A stretch of DNA of 64,000 nt from DIGJ01 sp041739345 (GCA_041739345.1 JBGSNZ010000036.1:1-64000), one strand, 5' to 3'; numbered from the stretch's first letter, positions 1 through 7,927 are shown. Numbers and translations are program-made. The notes: generated from the letters alone by a model not told the origin.

Positions 1-17
1 ATAACTTTAAGCAAACA

Positions 18-44
18 AAAAGACTGGTGATGAACCAATCTTTT
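18..44 (-). terminator. Rho-independent terminator of the 46-aa ORF transcript
   Basis: Arms 18-28 and 34-44 form an 11-bp stem with one U-G wobble and a 5-nt loop. On the minus strand the stem is followed by a U-rich run. It lies about 90 bp past the stop codon of the small ORF at 135-275. Confidence 0.6.
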
Positions 45-49
45 GTAAG

Positions 50-139
50 CCAGGATGCAACCCCTGGTAAATATTTTTTTAATAATAGAATTACAACTTA
101 ATTGAAGTCGGAAGGGTTGCATTTCGATTTGCAATTAAG
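50..139 (-). ncRNA. Candidate structured RNA: two hairpins with complementary loops
   Basis: Arms 97-104 and 132-139 form an 8-bp stem with a 27-nt loop. Arms 50-54 and 63-67 form a 5-bp stem with an 8-nt loop (55-62). The small loop is perfectly complementary to 115-122 inside the large loop, and the match extends to 9 bp (55-63 with 114-122). This geometry would allow a kissing-loop or a switch between alternative pairings. The first hairpin contains the stop codon of the 46-aa ORF, and a terminator follows at 18-44. I do not recognise an RNA family. The strand is inferred from the ORF and the terminator. Confidence 0.35.
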
Positions 140-275
140 GCGCTGTAGAGTTATTCCGATCGCTTTCTTTTTTCACTAAGTAATCAATATCATTCATATT
201 TTCTTGAACCATAACTTTAATGTCTTGAACTTCTCTTAAAATCTTATCTAATATTTTTTCCTCTTTCATAATCAT
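135..275 (-). CDS. Small uncharacterised protein, 46 aa
   Basis: An ATG at 273-275 sits 9 nt after a perfect GGAGG (285-289), and the frame stays open for 46 codons to a TAA at 135-137. A second in-frame ATG is at codon 3. The product is charged and probably an amphipathic helix (MIMKEEKILDKILREVQDIK start, then VMVQENMNDIDYLVKK), with no signal peptide or membrane segment. I do not recognise a family. It follows the rpsB-tsf terminator and is followed by its own terminator, so it looks like a separate short transcription unit. The upstream 276-388 is very AT-rich and I could not choose one promoter. The ribosome binding site and codon pattern support translation, but no homologue was checked. 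Confidence 0.5.
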   Translation of the reverse strand: MIMKEEKILDKILREVQDIKVMVQENMNDIDYLVKKESDRNNSTAP

Positions 276-388
276 AACAAAATACCTCCAAAATTCTAAT
301 TTTAATAATACAATTATAAATAATTATATTATTAAAGTATACAGGATAATTTATCTATGTATGTAATTAATTACCTTAATTATAAAGC

Positions 389-431
389 AAAAAAATCCTA
401 CAAACCAATTGTAATAAGTGGTTTGTAGAAT
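389..431 (-). terminator. Terminator of the rpsB-tsf operon
   Basis: Arms near 395-407 and 419-431 pair almost perfectly around an 11-nt loop. On the minus strand the stem is followed by a run of seven T. It starts about 30 bp after the tsf stop codon. Confidence 0.85.
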
Positions 432-463
432 TCCTAATTTAATTTGTAAGATTGGTATAACTA

Positions 464-1393
464 TTACTGACCCATCTGCTTTGCAACTTCTGCTGCGAAA
501 TCTTCTTCTTTCTTTTCGATTCCTTCACCAGTTTCAAAACGAACAAATCTCTTAACTGTAATATTCGCATTGTTTTCTTTTGCGAGTTGTGCTACATATT
601 TTCCAACTGTTAAATCGCCATCTTTAACATAAGCCTGATCTAAAAGACAAACTTCTTTTAGTTCTTTGTTAAGACGTCCAATAATCATTTTACTAATAAT
701 ATCATCTGATTTACCAGCATTTTTAGGATCATTTTTAGCTTGCTCTAAAAGGATTTCTTTTTCATGCTCTTTGTATTCTTCAGAAATTTCGTCCTGAGAA
801 ACATATTTAGGAGCTAAAGCAGCAATTTGCATTGCAACATTTGTTAAACCTTCTTTAATAGCATCATTAACTACATCAGCATCCGCTTCAACTAAAACGC
901 CGATTCTTCCGCCACCGTGAAGATAAGATACAACGCATCCATTATCAGCAACAACTTTTTCGAATCTACGAATCGATAAATTTTCACCGATAATAGCAAC
1001 TTTTTCTACTAATGCTTCTTTTACAGTCTTAGCAGCATCACCATTCCACTGCTCTGCAAGAAAAGCATCGATATCTGCTGCATCTGTTTCAATAGCTTGC
1101 TCAGCTACAGCTGCAACAAAAGCCTGGAAATCAGCATTTTTAGCAACAAAGTCTGTTTCTGAATTAACTTCAACAACTGCTGCTATTTTATCATTTTTAA
1201 CTAAAACTCTGCAAAGACCTTCAGCTGCAATTCTTCCAGCTTTCTTTTCAGCCTTAGCTTGTCCATTTTTTCTTAAATATTCAACCGCTGCATCCATATC
1301 TCCGTCTGTTTCAGTCAGAGCTTTTTTACAATCCATCATACCTGCACCGGATATTTCTCTTAATTCTTTTACCATTGACGCTGTAATAGCCAT
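464..1393 (-). CDS. tsf: Translation elongation factor Ts
   Basis: EF-Ts, the guanine nucleotide exchange factor that recycles EF-Tu-GDP to EF-Tu-GTP in the cytoplasm. The 309-aa product starts with the family's UBA-like N-terminal domain (MVKELREISGAGMMDCKKAL), including the conserved TGAGMMDCKKAL-type motif here read as SGAGMMDCKKAL, followed by the dimerisation core with the SETDFVAKN motif near residue 80. The length is normal for the family. The ATG follows a GGAGG-type site. It lies 38 bp after rpsB, the near-universal rpsB-tsf pair, and the operon ends in a terminator about 30 bp downstream. Confidence 0.97.
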   Translation of the reverse strand: MAITASMVKELREISGAGMMDCKKALTETDGDMDAAVEYLRKNGQAKAEKKAGRIAAEGLCRVLVKNDKIAAVVEVNSETDFVAKNADFQAFVAAVAEQAIETDAADIDAFLAEQWNGDAAKTVKEALVEKVAIIGENLSIRRFEKVVADNGCVVSYLHGGGRIGVLVEADADVVNDAIKEGLTNVAMQIAALAPKYVSQDEISEEYKEHEKEILLEQAKNDPKNAGKSDDIISKMIIGRLNKELKEVCLLDQAYVKDGDLTVGKYVAQLAKENNANITVKRFVRFETGEGIEKKEEDFAAEVAKQMGQ

Positions 1394-1431
1394 GATTTAT
1401 ACCTCCATTGGTTAATATTGATTCTACAATT

Positions 1432-2166
1432 CTATGCTTCGACTGGTGCTTCTTCCTGAGAAACTTCTTCTGTACTCATATCAACACCTTGATTTGCTTC
1501 GATGACAGCATCTGCCATTTTAGCTACGATTAATTTAACCGCACGAATTGCATCGTCATTACCAGGAATTACATAATCTAATTCTTCTGGATCACAGTTT
1601 GTATCAGCAATACCAATAAGTGGAATACCTAATGTGTGAGCTTCCTGTACACAAATTCTTTCTTTCTTAGGGTCTACAATAAAGATTGCATCTGGAGCTT
1701 TCTTCATTTCTTTAATTCCACCAAGGTTTTTCTCTAATTTTTCCCATTCTTTTTTCAATGCGATAACTTCTTTTTTAGGAAGTACATCGAAAGTTCCATC
1801 TTCAGACATTCTTTCGATTTTCTTTAAACGATTGATTCTTCCCTGGATGGTTTTGAAGTTTGTTAACATACCGCCTAACCATCTTTCATTTACATAGAAC
1901 ATACCGCAACGTTCAGCTTCTGATTTAACAGAATCCTGAGCCTGTTTCTTTGTTCCAACAAAAAGAATTGTACCACCATTCGCTGCTACATCTTTGATTG
2001 CATAGAAAGCATCGTCTACTTTACCTACAGATTTCTGTAAGTCAATGATATAGATACCATTTCTTTCTGTGTAGATGTAAGGAGCCATCTTAGGGTTCCA
2101 TCTTCTTGTTTGGTGACCAAAATGTACACCAGCTTCGAGTAATTGTTTCATTGAAATAACGCTCAT
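1432..2166 (-). CDS. rpsB: 30S ribosomal protein S2
   Basis: Ribosomal protein uS2 of the small subunit, 244 aa. It shows the family's opening motif (MKQLLEAGVHFGHQTRRWNP), the TLFVGTKKQA-like segment near residue 65, the NERWLGGMLTNF block and the DPKKE / IGIADTNCDP motifs. The acidic C-terminal tail is typical of Firmicutes S2. The ATG is preceded by a strong GGAGG. It has its own promoter and a structured leader of about 130 nt, and forms the operon rpsB-tsf. The position just after the end of the flagellar cluster matches the sigD-swrB-rpsB-tsf order of Bacillus. Confidence 0.98.
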   Translation of the reverse strand: MSVISMKQLLEAGVHFGHQTRRWNPKMAPYIYTERNGIYIIDLQKSVGKVDDAFYAIKDVAANGGTILFVGTKKQAQDSVKSEAERCGMFYVNERWLGGMLTNFKTIQGRINRLKKIERMSEDGTFDVLPKKEVIALKKEWEKLEKNLGGIKEMKKAPDAIFIVDPKKERICVQEAHTLGIPLIGIADTNCDPEELDYVIPGNDDAIRAVKLIVAKMADAVIEANQGVDMSTEEVSQEEAPVEA

Positions 2167-2189
2167 TTTTTTACCTCCATATGGTTGAT

Positions 2190-2272
2190 ATGAGTCCTTT
2201 TGGATCTCATCGCTTCCTTATGTTTCTTCTTTTTGTAAGACTGCAAATCACTACGCAGCACCAATACAAAAA
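2190..2272 (-). promoter_or_regulatory. Structured 5' leader of rpsB
   Basis: The leader between the promoter and the rpsB start carries two stem-loops. One has arms 2230-2237 and 2265-2272 with an inner CTGC/GCAG pair (2241-2244, 2255-2258). The other has arms 2190-2197 and 2202-2210 with one bulge and lies about 10 nt before the Shine-Dalgarno. Autoregulation of rpsB through its leader is known in E. coli; any such role here is inference. Confidence 0.4.
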
Positions 2273-2305
2273 TCAACATAAGTGTGTTTTTTAACGTACC
2301 GATAA

Positions 2306-2334
2306 AGTATATCACAACTAATAAAAAAAGGCAA
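2306..2334 (-). promoter_or_regulatory. Sigma-A promoter of rpsB-tsf
   Basis: TTGCCT (2329-2334), a 17-bp spacer and TATACT (2306-2311) on the minus strand. The -35 hexamer lies inside an arm of the preceding terminator, so the terminator and promoter are physically fused. Confidence 0.6.
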
Positions 2335-2353
2335 GAAAATATTTTCTTGCCTT
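2322..2353 (-). terminator. Terminator at the end of the flagellar/chemotaxis cluster
   Basis: Arms 2328-2339 and 2342-2353 form a near-continuous 12-bp inverted repeat, followed on the minus strand by seven T. It lies 28 bp past the stop of the MltG-like gene and overlaps the -35 of the rpsB promoter. Confidence 0.88.
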
Positions 2354-2380
2354 CTAAAATTTTCTTATTTATTTAATTAC

Positions 2381-2947
2381 TTATTTCCCAGTAATCTTTT
2401 CTGCAATTTCTTGATAAGTAGCACCTTTTTCTATTTTATAGGTACCTACGGAAATCAAAGATGAATAACCATTGTCCGTTAAATATTCATTAAAATCATC
2501 GGCACTTTTTACCACTCCAGCTTCTTTCAGCGCACGAGATACTGCCTCAGACCACATCCCTTTTTCAATCGTTACCGATACGTAGGATGGTTCCTTTTTT
2601 GGTGTCACGGTCGGTGTTGCTTTCGGTGTTGCCGATGGTTCAACAGTTGGTGATGGTTTTACCGATGGTGATGGCTCAACAGTTGGTGACGGCTCAACAG
2701 TTGGTGACGGTGCTACCGTTGGTGTTGATACTGGTGCTTCACTCGGTTCTAACGATTCACTTGGTTCATCAGATGCTGACTCGTCTGGTAAAATCATTCC
2801 TAGCTCTTCTGCCTTTTCAACAATTTGCTCATTAGTAAGTGTTTGTTGTTTATCCTGTGCTCGATGAGAAATAGTAAGTATACTGGCAGTAACTAATATC
2901 CCGATACCAAGCCCTCTTAAAAAAAACTTTAATTTCATGTTTCTCAT
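2381..2947 (-). CDS. MltG/YceG-like LysM-subdomain protein with Pro-Thr-rich linker
   Basis: A 188-aa envelope protein. Residues about 5-27 form a signal anchor. A low-complexity linker (about 55-120) is built from imperfect PSPTVE-type repeats. The C-terminal 65 residues resemble the LysM-like subdomain found at the start of YceG/MltG lytic transglycosylases (segments such as GMWSEAVSRALKEAGVV and GTYKIEKGATYQEIAEKI). The catalytic YceG domain is absent, so transglycosylase activity is not expected; the protein probably binds peptidoglycan outside the membrane. It is the last gene of the fla/che cluster, 28 bp after the DUF6115 gene, and is followed by a strong terminator. The start may be the first ATG or the one at codon 4. 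Confidence 0.6.
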   Translation of the reverse strand: MRNMKLKFFLRGLGIGILVTASILTISHRAQDKQQTLTNEQIVEKAEELGMILPDESASDEPSESLEPSEAPVSTPTVAPSPTVEPSPTVEPSPSVKPSPTVEPSATPKATPTVTPKKEPSYVSVTIEKGMWSEAVSRALKEAGVVKSADDFNEYLTDNGYSSLISVGTYKIEKGATYQEIAEKITGK

Positions 2948-2975
2948 ATGCTCCCATCTATTGCTTTTGCAATGT

Positions 2976-3728
2976 TTATTTCTTTATTCCTAGGAATAAA
3001 TCAATTACAAGTTTTACTTCCCCTTGACCTAGTCCCAAATTTTTTGCAATTTCTATGATGGAATTTCCTTCTTCGTAAAGTCTAAGTATCTGAGCATTTT
3101 TATTATCTTGAGCTTCCATGTTTCGATTTACCATAGCAACATCTTCAATTACTTTTACAATTTTATCTGCCTGTCCTGTTTTCGTCACTGTCTCTTCCTT
3201 TGACTTTTTGGACGTAATTGATTTCTTTTCTTTTGCAGACTGTTCCAGTATATCCATTGCCGTCTTTGGTCTTTCTATCACTATCTTTTCTTGAATTTTT
3301 GTGTTTTGTGCTTCAGCAGATGTATTTCTTATGACTGCTTCTGCCTTTATTTTGGTTGTATTAATCTCTTGTAATAGTTTCTTTACTTCTGAGTCTTTTT
3401 CATTTAGCATATCGTATAAAAATACAACTTCTGTATGGTTTTGTTTGATTTTTTCAAGGATTTGATCAGAAAATTCACTTACAGCCATAATTTTCTCATT
3501 TGAGATTTGGCTTAATTGGTCATCTGTTCTAATCATTGCTTCCTCGGTACGGTCAGCAACAATATCCTCTATTCTATCCCGGATTCGTTTTTCATCCTTC
3601 GGTGTCCAAATATCACCTTTTGCTGTTTCCGGTTCCTTTTTCTCATTTTTTGCATCCATTTTATCAGAAACGATATAGCTTAATATAATTAAACCAACAC
3701 CTGCTACAACTAAAAAAATATCTAACAT
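2976..3728 (-). CDS. DUF6115-type membrane protein with C-terminal HTH (SwrB-like position)
   Basis: 250 aa: one N-terminal membrane segment (residues 2-20, MLDIFLVVAGVGLIILSYIV), a long charged coiled-coil-like region (about 60-135), a Lys/Thr-rich linker and a C-terminal helix-turn-helix-like segment (ILRLYEEGNSIIEIAKNLGL, about 213-233). This layout fits the DUF6115 group. It occupies the slot between sigD and rpsB that swrB holds in B. subtilis; SwrB also has one N-terminal membrane anchor and promotes flagellar assembly. A similar role is inferred from position and architecture, not shown. Confidence 0.65.
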   Translation of the reverse strand: MLDIFLVVAGVGLIILSYIVSDKMDAKNEKKEPETAKGDIWTPKDEKRIRDRIEDIVADRTEEAMIRTDDQLSQISNEKIMAVSEFSDQILEKIKQNHTEVVFLYDMLNEKDSEVKKLLQEINTTKIKAEAVIRNTSAEAQNTKIQEKIVIERPKTAMDILEQSAKEKKSITSKKSKEETVTKTGQADKIVKVIEDVAMVNRNMEAQDNKNAQILRLYEEGNSIIEIAKNLGLGQGEVKLVIDLFLGIKK

Positions 3729-3745
3729 ATCTGCTCCCTGATTTT

Positions 3746-4051
3746 CTATATTCGTAAATCAAAATTACTCAATTTGATTTCTTTTTCATTATCTTCTTGT
3801 TTCTTCTTTTTATTTCTTGGTTGACCCGAATACTCCGAATCATTCTTCTTACCATCCTTGTAACGAAATTCATTATTCTCGCTTTTATTAAGCTTTACCG
3901 TTTGCTGTCTATCATGCTTTATATTCGAATTGTACTGTGCGCCCAATTGTTCCTGTGCATGTGATAATTTATTATTTTCTGCCTGGTGTACCAGTGAAGC
4001 TTCTTGAGAACGATTTGGCATAGAAAGTATATCGATAGGTCGTATTGGCAT
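3746..4051 (-). CDS. Conserved flagellar-cluster hypothetical protein, 101 aa
   Basis: A small soluble protein rich in Lys, Asn, Gln and Glu and probably largely disordered. It opens with MPIRPIDILSMPNRSQEAS and ends in a KKKKQEDNEKEIKLSNF-type tail. From memory, short proteins beginning with a PIRPID-like motif recur beside sigD and DUF342 genes in Clostridia, but I cannot name a family. It lies 12 bp after the DUF342 gene and 17 bp before the DUF6115 gene, so it is co-transcribed with them. Function unknown. Confidence 0.6.
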   Translation of the reverse strand: MPIRPIDILSMPNRSQEASLVHQAENNKLSHAQEQLGAQYNSNIKHDRQQTVKLNKSENNEFRYKDGKKNDSEYSGQPRNKKKKQEDNEKEIKLSNFDLRI

Positions 4052-4063
4052 AAGAACCCCTCC

Positions 4064-5665
4064 TTAGATTGCCATAATCCGAATATCCGCACGATCAAGA
4101 ATGAATTGTCCGTGACAAACTTCATCTTTTACATACATAGACGCAGTTGATATGATCACCTTTACCCCTGGGTATACACTTCCAGTAAATTTAATCCTTC
4201 CTCCTTGGAAGCTATCAATTTCTGCCTTCAATGAAGCACATCTTGATTCCTTCTTTGATAGAGGTTCCTGCATTTTTGTAAATTCATGCTTTGCCAAAAG
4301 TAATTGTTTCTTTTGTTCTACAGTTAAATCAATTCCACTTTCCATTCTCTTTTTAAACAGAGCTAAAATCTGCGCAATTTTCTTTTGCTCATCTTTAATA
4401 TCTTCAATTTCTTTTTCTAAATCTTTTTGTTCTTTTACTATATTATCATCAAGACCAATGCACACTACTGTCTGAGTACACATGGAAGAACCTATTGTTT
4501 TTGCTGTAATCGATTTTCCCGCCTTAACTTCACCGCCAGTAATCATACTTTTTTTACCAGTAACCAGTAATTCCCCTTTTGCAGTGACATGACTGTGCAT
4601 GATCGCATCTGTCGTTATGTCACCCCCGGAAACCACCTCACAATTCTCAATAAACTTTGCAGTTATATTGCCATTTGAAATAAGTTTTCCCTTTCCCATT
4701 CCCTGTATACCACGTTTTAATATAATCTGCCCGCCCGCAATCAAAGTTGCGCCTTCCACAACACCACTTACTATAATATCGCCTTTTGCGCTAACTGTAA
4801 ATCCAGTTACAACATTTCCTCGCACTATTACATTTCCATCATAATCAATATCACCGGAGGCTACACTGACATCGGCTGGCACTTCGTATGTATTTGATAC
4901 AAATACTCTATCCTCAATTAAAGTGACATGTCCTGATACATCCGAATACATTATGGTTTTATCCTCTGAAAGATGGATATTACCCCCATGTCTCAATATT
5001 TTTGCAATTACTTTAAGCGGTTTAAGGACATTTCCAAATATATCAAGTCCCGGTTTTCCAAAGTCAACCGGTTCTAAGACAGCAAGTATATCATTTGCAT
5101 TCACCTTATTTATCATATCCAATTGATGAAAATCGACCGAACCATCTTCATTCGTTTTCGGTTTTCCAAAACCTTCTGTTTTAAAATTATAAGTAATCGT
5201 AGCATTTTTACCCTGTACTGGTAATAATGCCTCGGCTAATACTATTTCTTCACAGTAACTACGATCAGCCATAAAAGAATCAATACTCTTTTCTACTACA
5301 CCGTATTTTATTCCCGAATGTATTAAAGTATTTACAATTTCCTGACGAGACATCAATTTACCTTTTGAAGTAGGTGGATAAAATACACCGATTGCTTTTA
5401 ATCTTGATTCATCAACAATCAGATCCAAGTATTCGTCTTCTGGCAAACAGCTTTCCTGTGTCAAACACATTTCTTTTTCTTCATACAGTGAGGTAATCGC
5501 ATCTGCCAACTCTTTTATATTATAGTTACTAATTTTCTTTAATGCTAAATACCTTGACACCATATCAAAGGATAACGGTGTCCCTCCATTTAAAGCCGGA
5601 TAAAGTTTTATATAAGTTCCATCTTCTTTATGAATTAATTGAAAAAATCCATTATTACTCTTCAT
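4064..5665 (-). CDS. FapA family protein (DUF342)
   Basis: 533 aa. An N-terminal region is followed by the glycine-rich, beta-helix-like DUF342 core (about residues 160-390), in which short motifs of the type GDIIVSGVVEGATLIAGG recur. A predicted coiled coil (about 405-475, KEQKDLEKEIEDIKDEQKKI) and a small C-terminal beta region complete it. DUF342/FapA proteins sit beside flagellar or polar-organisation genes in many bacteria (FapA of Vibrio affects polar localisation). Here it lies 15 bp after sigD inside the fla/che cluster, suggesting a motility-linked role. The biochemical function is not established. Confidence 0.85.
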   Translation of the reverse strand: MKSNNGFFQLIHKEDGTYIKLYPALNGGTPLSFDMVSRYLALKKISNYNIKELADAITSLYEEKEMCLTQESCLPEDEYLDLIVDESRLKAIGVFYPPTSKGKLMSRQEIVNTLIHSGIKYGVVEKSIDSFMADRSYCEEIVLAEALLPVQGKNATITYNFKTEGFGKPKTNEDGSVDFHQLDMINKVNANDILAVLEPVDFGKPGLDIFGNVLKPLKVIAKILRHGGNIHLSEDKTIMYSDVSGHVTLIEDRVFVSNTYEVPADVSVASGDIDYDGNVIVRGNVVTGFTVSAKGDIIVSGVVEGATLIAGGQIILKRGIQGMGKGKLISNGNITAKFIENCEVVSGGDITTDAIMHSHVTAKGELLVTGKKSMITGGEVKAGKSITAKTIGSSMCTQTVVCIGLDDNIVKEQKDLEKEIEDIKDEQKKIAQILALFKKRMESGIDLTVEQKKQLLLAKHEFTKMQEPLSKKESRCASLKAEIDSFQGGRIKFTGSVYPGVKVIISTASMYVKDEVCHGQFILDRADIRIMAI

Positions 5666-5680
5666 TATATTATCCCCTTG

Positions 5681-6451
5681 TTATCCATTAAATACTGCTA
5701 TACTACCACCCAATCTACTCTTCATCTTCAAAAGTGCCTTCGTATGTAACTGAGAAACTCTAGATTCAGATACCTCTAAAACTTTGCTGATTTCTTTTAA
5801 AGTTAATTCTTCATAATAATAAAACAAAATAACCTTTTTCTCGTTATCCGTCAGCGTGCCAATCACCTCTGCCAGTTGACGCTTCAGTTCTTCTTTCTCC
5901 ATTATAGTCTCAGGCTGATCGTAATGGGCATGTGCTCCAGGGGATACTTCCATCCTGACTTCGGCTCCCTGCTCTATAAACTCATCCAGTGATACCAAAC
6001 TTATAACTTTTGTTTGCGATTGCCAATTGATAAGCTCCTCAACTGAAATTTCTAATTCTTTCGCAATTTCCTCATCTGTTCCCAGACTACCTTTTTCTAA
6101 CTCTAATTTTTGATAAGCTGCCTCTAATTTTTTTTGTTTTTGTCGTAAGGTTCTAGGAATCCAATCCATTTTTCGAATTTGATCTAAAATGGCTCCACGA
6201 ATTCGTAAGCTGGCATAGGTTTCAAATTTGACACCTTTTAAATTATCAAATTTGTCGATTGCATCAATTAATCCAAATGTGCCATAACCAACTAAATCAT
6301 CATATTCTACCGTATATCCTAGATACATGCTGAGTCGTCCTGCTACCACTTTTACAAGTCCGGCATATTCAATTATTAATTTTTCACGAATCGCAGGGGT
6401 TTTCGTTTTTGTATATTCAACCCAAAGTTTGTTTTTTCCCTCTTCGTTCAT
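5681..6451 (-). CDS. sigD: RNA polymerase sigma factor for flagellar genes (FliA/SigD/WhiG type)
   Basis: 256-aa sigma-28-type factor that directs RNA polymerase to late flagellar and chemotaxis promoters. Region 2 (about 20-95) contains VEYDDLVGYGTFGLIDAIDKFD and the KFETYASLRIRGAILDQIRKMDWIPR block diagnostic of this subfamily. Region 3 follows, and region 4 carries LTDNEKKVILFYYYEELTLKEI and the HTH VLEVSESRVSQLHTKAL. It follows the 91-aa membrane gene and precedes the DUF342 gene by 15 bp, the sigD position of Bacillus-type fla/che operons. I did not find a convincing sigma-28 promoter (TAAA-N15-GCCGATAA) within the window. Confidence 0.95.
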   Translation of the reverse strand: MNEEGKNKLWVEYTKTKTPAIREKLIIEYAGLVKVVAGRLSMYLGYTVEYDDLVGYGTFGLIDAIDKFDNLKGVKFETYASLRIRGAILDQIRKMDWIPRTLRQKQKKLEAAYQKLELEKGSLGTDEEIAKELEISVEELINWQSQTKVISLVSLDEFIEQGAEVRMEVSPGAHAHYDQPETIMEKEELKRQLAEVIGTLTDNEKKVILFYYYEELTLKEISKVLEVSESRVSQLHTKALLKMKSRLGGSIAVFNG

Positions 6452-6504
6452 CTATGCCTCCTACTATATCACTCAATCATTACAACCGCCATTTTATTGA
6501 TTTT

Positions 6505-6780
6505 TTAATCTTCTGGCCTTGCATCTTCTTCTTGTGATATATCGTTCTCTTCTGTCGCATCAACTACGACATCGGATTCTTCTTCCTCTTTTATTCCGCC
6601 AAATTCAATGACTTTAGTAATGATTCCTCTTGCAATCAAACCAATAATATAAAACGCAATAAGTACTCCCAATAATATTTCCAAGCTAAGAAGTTTGTCC
6701 ATATTATTGGCAATACTAACAATACATGTAACTGCACCTGCAGTTAGCATTGTAATTGCAGGAAAATATTTTTTTTGCAC
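6505..6780 (-). CDS. Small two-TM membrane protein of unknown function
   Basis: 91 aa with two hydrophobic segments (about 5-25 and 31-53) and an acidic cytoplasmic-looking tail (EEEESDVVVDATEENDISQEED). It starts at GTG (6778-6780). It is placed between cheD (15 bp) and sigD (53 bp), all co-directional. I do not recognise a family. The fixed neighbourhood suggests an accessory role in motility, but the sequence shows no functional motif. Confidence 0.6.
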   Translation of the reverse strand: MQKKYFPAITMLTAGAVTCIVSIANNMDKLLSLEILLGVLIAFYIIGLIARGIITKVIEFGGIKEEEESDVVVDATEENDISQEEDARPED

Positions 6781-6795
6781 GCTGATTACCTATCC

Positions 6796-7281
6796 TTATA
6801 CTGTTTTAATTTCTTTTCCAACTGCTTTAATTAATAGAGCTCCTGTTTCGGGATAAAATTCAATTGTTCTACCATAGTTTGCACCGGTATCTTCCACCAG
6901 AATCCTTATTCCAAGCTCTTTTAATTTCTTTTTGGTCGCTTCCACATTACGTTCCCCAATCCGCAACATATCGTTATTACTTCCAAATGCAAACATTTGC
7001 GCGCCACCTGCTATCTTTGCAGTTAAACTTAGACGACTTGCACCTGCTTTTACCATCTTATCAATGCAAGCATCTATTCCCGTATCTGCAAATTTTGCAA
7101 TATTACTATTATTCTTTACCAATGTGCTATCAGGCAACATAATATGTGCCAACCCTGCAATTTTTCTTACTGAATCATACAGTGTTACTCCAACGCATGA
7201 ACCCAGTCCTAAAGTAGTAATTGCATCTGGTGATTGACAAATATTAAAATCAGCCATACCAACTTTAATCATATTACCCAT
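6796..7281 (-). CDS. cheD: Chemoreceptor glutamine deamidase CheD
   Basis: 161 aa. CheD deamidates glutamines on chemoreceptors and binds CheC. The catalytic pair is visible as Cys29 in GLGSCVGV and His46 in GLAHIMLPDS, and the family motif AKIAGGAQMFAFGS follows near residue 90. Length is normal. It begins 14 bp after cheC; the adjacent cheC-cheD pair points to the B. subtilis-type adaptation system in which CheC dephosphorylates CheY-P and its activity is raised by CheD. Confidence 0.95.
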   Translation of the reverse strand: MGNMIKVGMADFNICQSPDAITTLGLGSCVGVTLYDSVRKIAGLAHIMLPDSTLVKNNSNIAKFADTGIDACIDKMVKAGASRLSLTAKIAGGAQMFAFGSNNDMLRIGERNVEATKKKLKELGIRILVEDTGANYGRTIEFYPETGALLIKAVGKEIKTV

Positions 7282-7295
7282 ATTTATTAACCACC

Positions 7296-7922
7296 TTATA
7301 GTCCTAAGGAGGACATCATCTTAATGTAAGAGTCCATTGTTGGAATTAAAACGAAATATCCGTTTACTTCCTTATTATCCTGTGATATCTGTGTTTTAAT
7401 TACCAAAGCTTTATCTCCAACCTTTCCAAATTCGATTGCAGGTACGCTCAAAATAGCTCCTGCCATATCAATTGCCATATAAGGAACGGAAGAAATAATT
7501 GTCAAGTTTGTTAATGTAGAAATAGAAGATAGATATGCACCTGCAATAATATTACCTATTTCATTTAAAGCAGACAAATCCATTTCAGAAAATTCTTCAA
7601 AACTTTGTAAGTCTTTTTGTAATAGAATATTAATGATGTGGTGTGCAGACTCTTTCTCCAACATAAACATCATCATACCATCTGTGTCGCCTTCTAAAGT
7701 AAGTAAAATACCTACAATTAAATTTTCAGCTCCACCAATCATATCTGGAAGTTCTTGAAATCCCAATAATTCAACATTTGGAACTTTCATGTCTATTTTG
7801 GAATTTAGGAGCTGGGATAATGCTGTTGTAGCATTACCCGCTCCTATATTTCCAATTTCTTTTAAGACATCGAACTGCAGATTATCAACATTATCATAAC
7901 TAAAATCTGACAAAATGTTCAC
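7296..7922 (-). CDS. cheC: CheY-P phosphatase CheC
   Basis: 208 aa. CheC removes phosphate from CheY-P. Both copies of the active-site motif E-x-x-N are present: E22/N25 in LKEIGNIGAGNA and the second in LNEIGNIIAGAYL near residue 115, so it should be active. The start is a GTG (7920-7922) with only a weak Shine-Dalgarno, 5 bp after the cheW stop, suggesting coupling to cheW translation. It precedes cheD. Confidence 0.93.
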   Translation of the reverse strand: MNILSDFSYDNVDNLQFDVLKEIGNIGAGNATTALSQLLNSKIDMKVPNVELLGFQELPDMIGGAENLIVGILLTLEGDTDGMMMFMLEKESAHHIINILLQKDLQSFEEFSEMDLSALNEIGNIIAGAYLSSISTLTNLTIISSVPYMAIDMAGAILSVPAIEFGKVGDKALVIKTQISQDNKEVNGYFVLIPTMDSYIKMMSSLGL

Positions 7923-7927
7923 CCCAT

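Noticed and set aside
2587..2835. 82-codon plus-strand open frame rich in Val and Leu
   Set aside because: It is the reverse of the Pro-Thr-rich linker of the MltG-like gene; its composition is a by-product of the repeats.
3919..4125. 68-codon minus-strand open frame bridging the 101-aa and DUF342 genes
   Set aside because: It overlaps both genes in another frame, and their tight spacing and ribosome sites explain the region.
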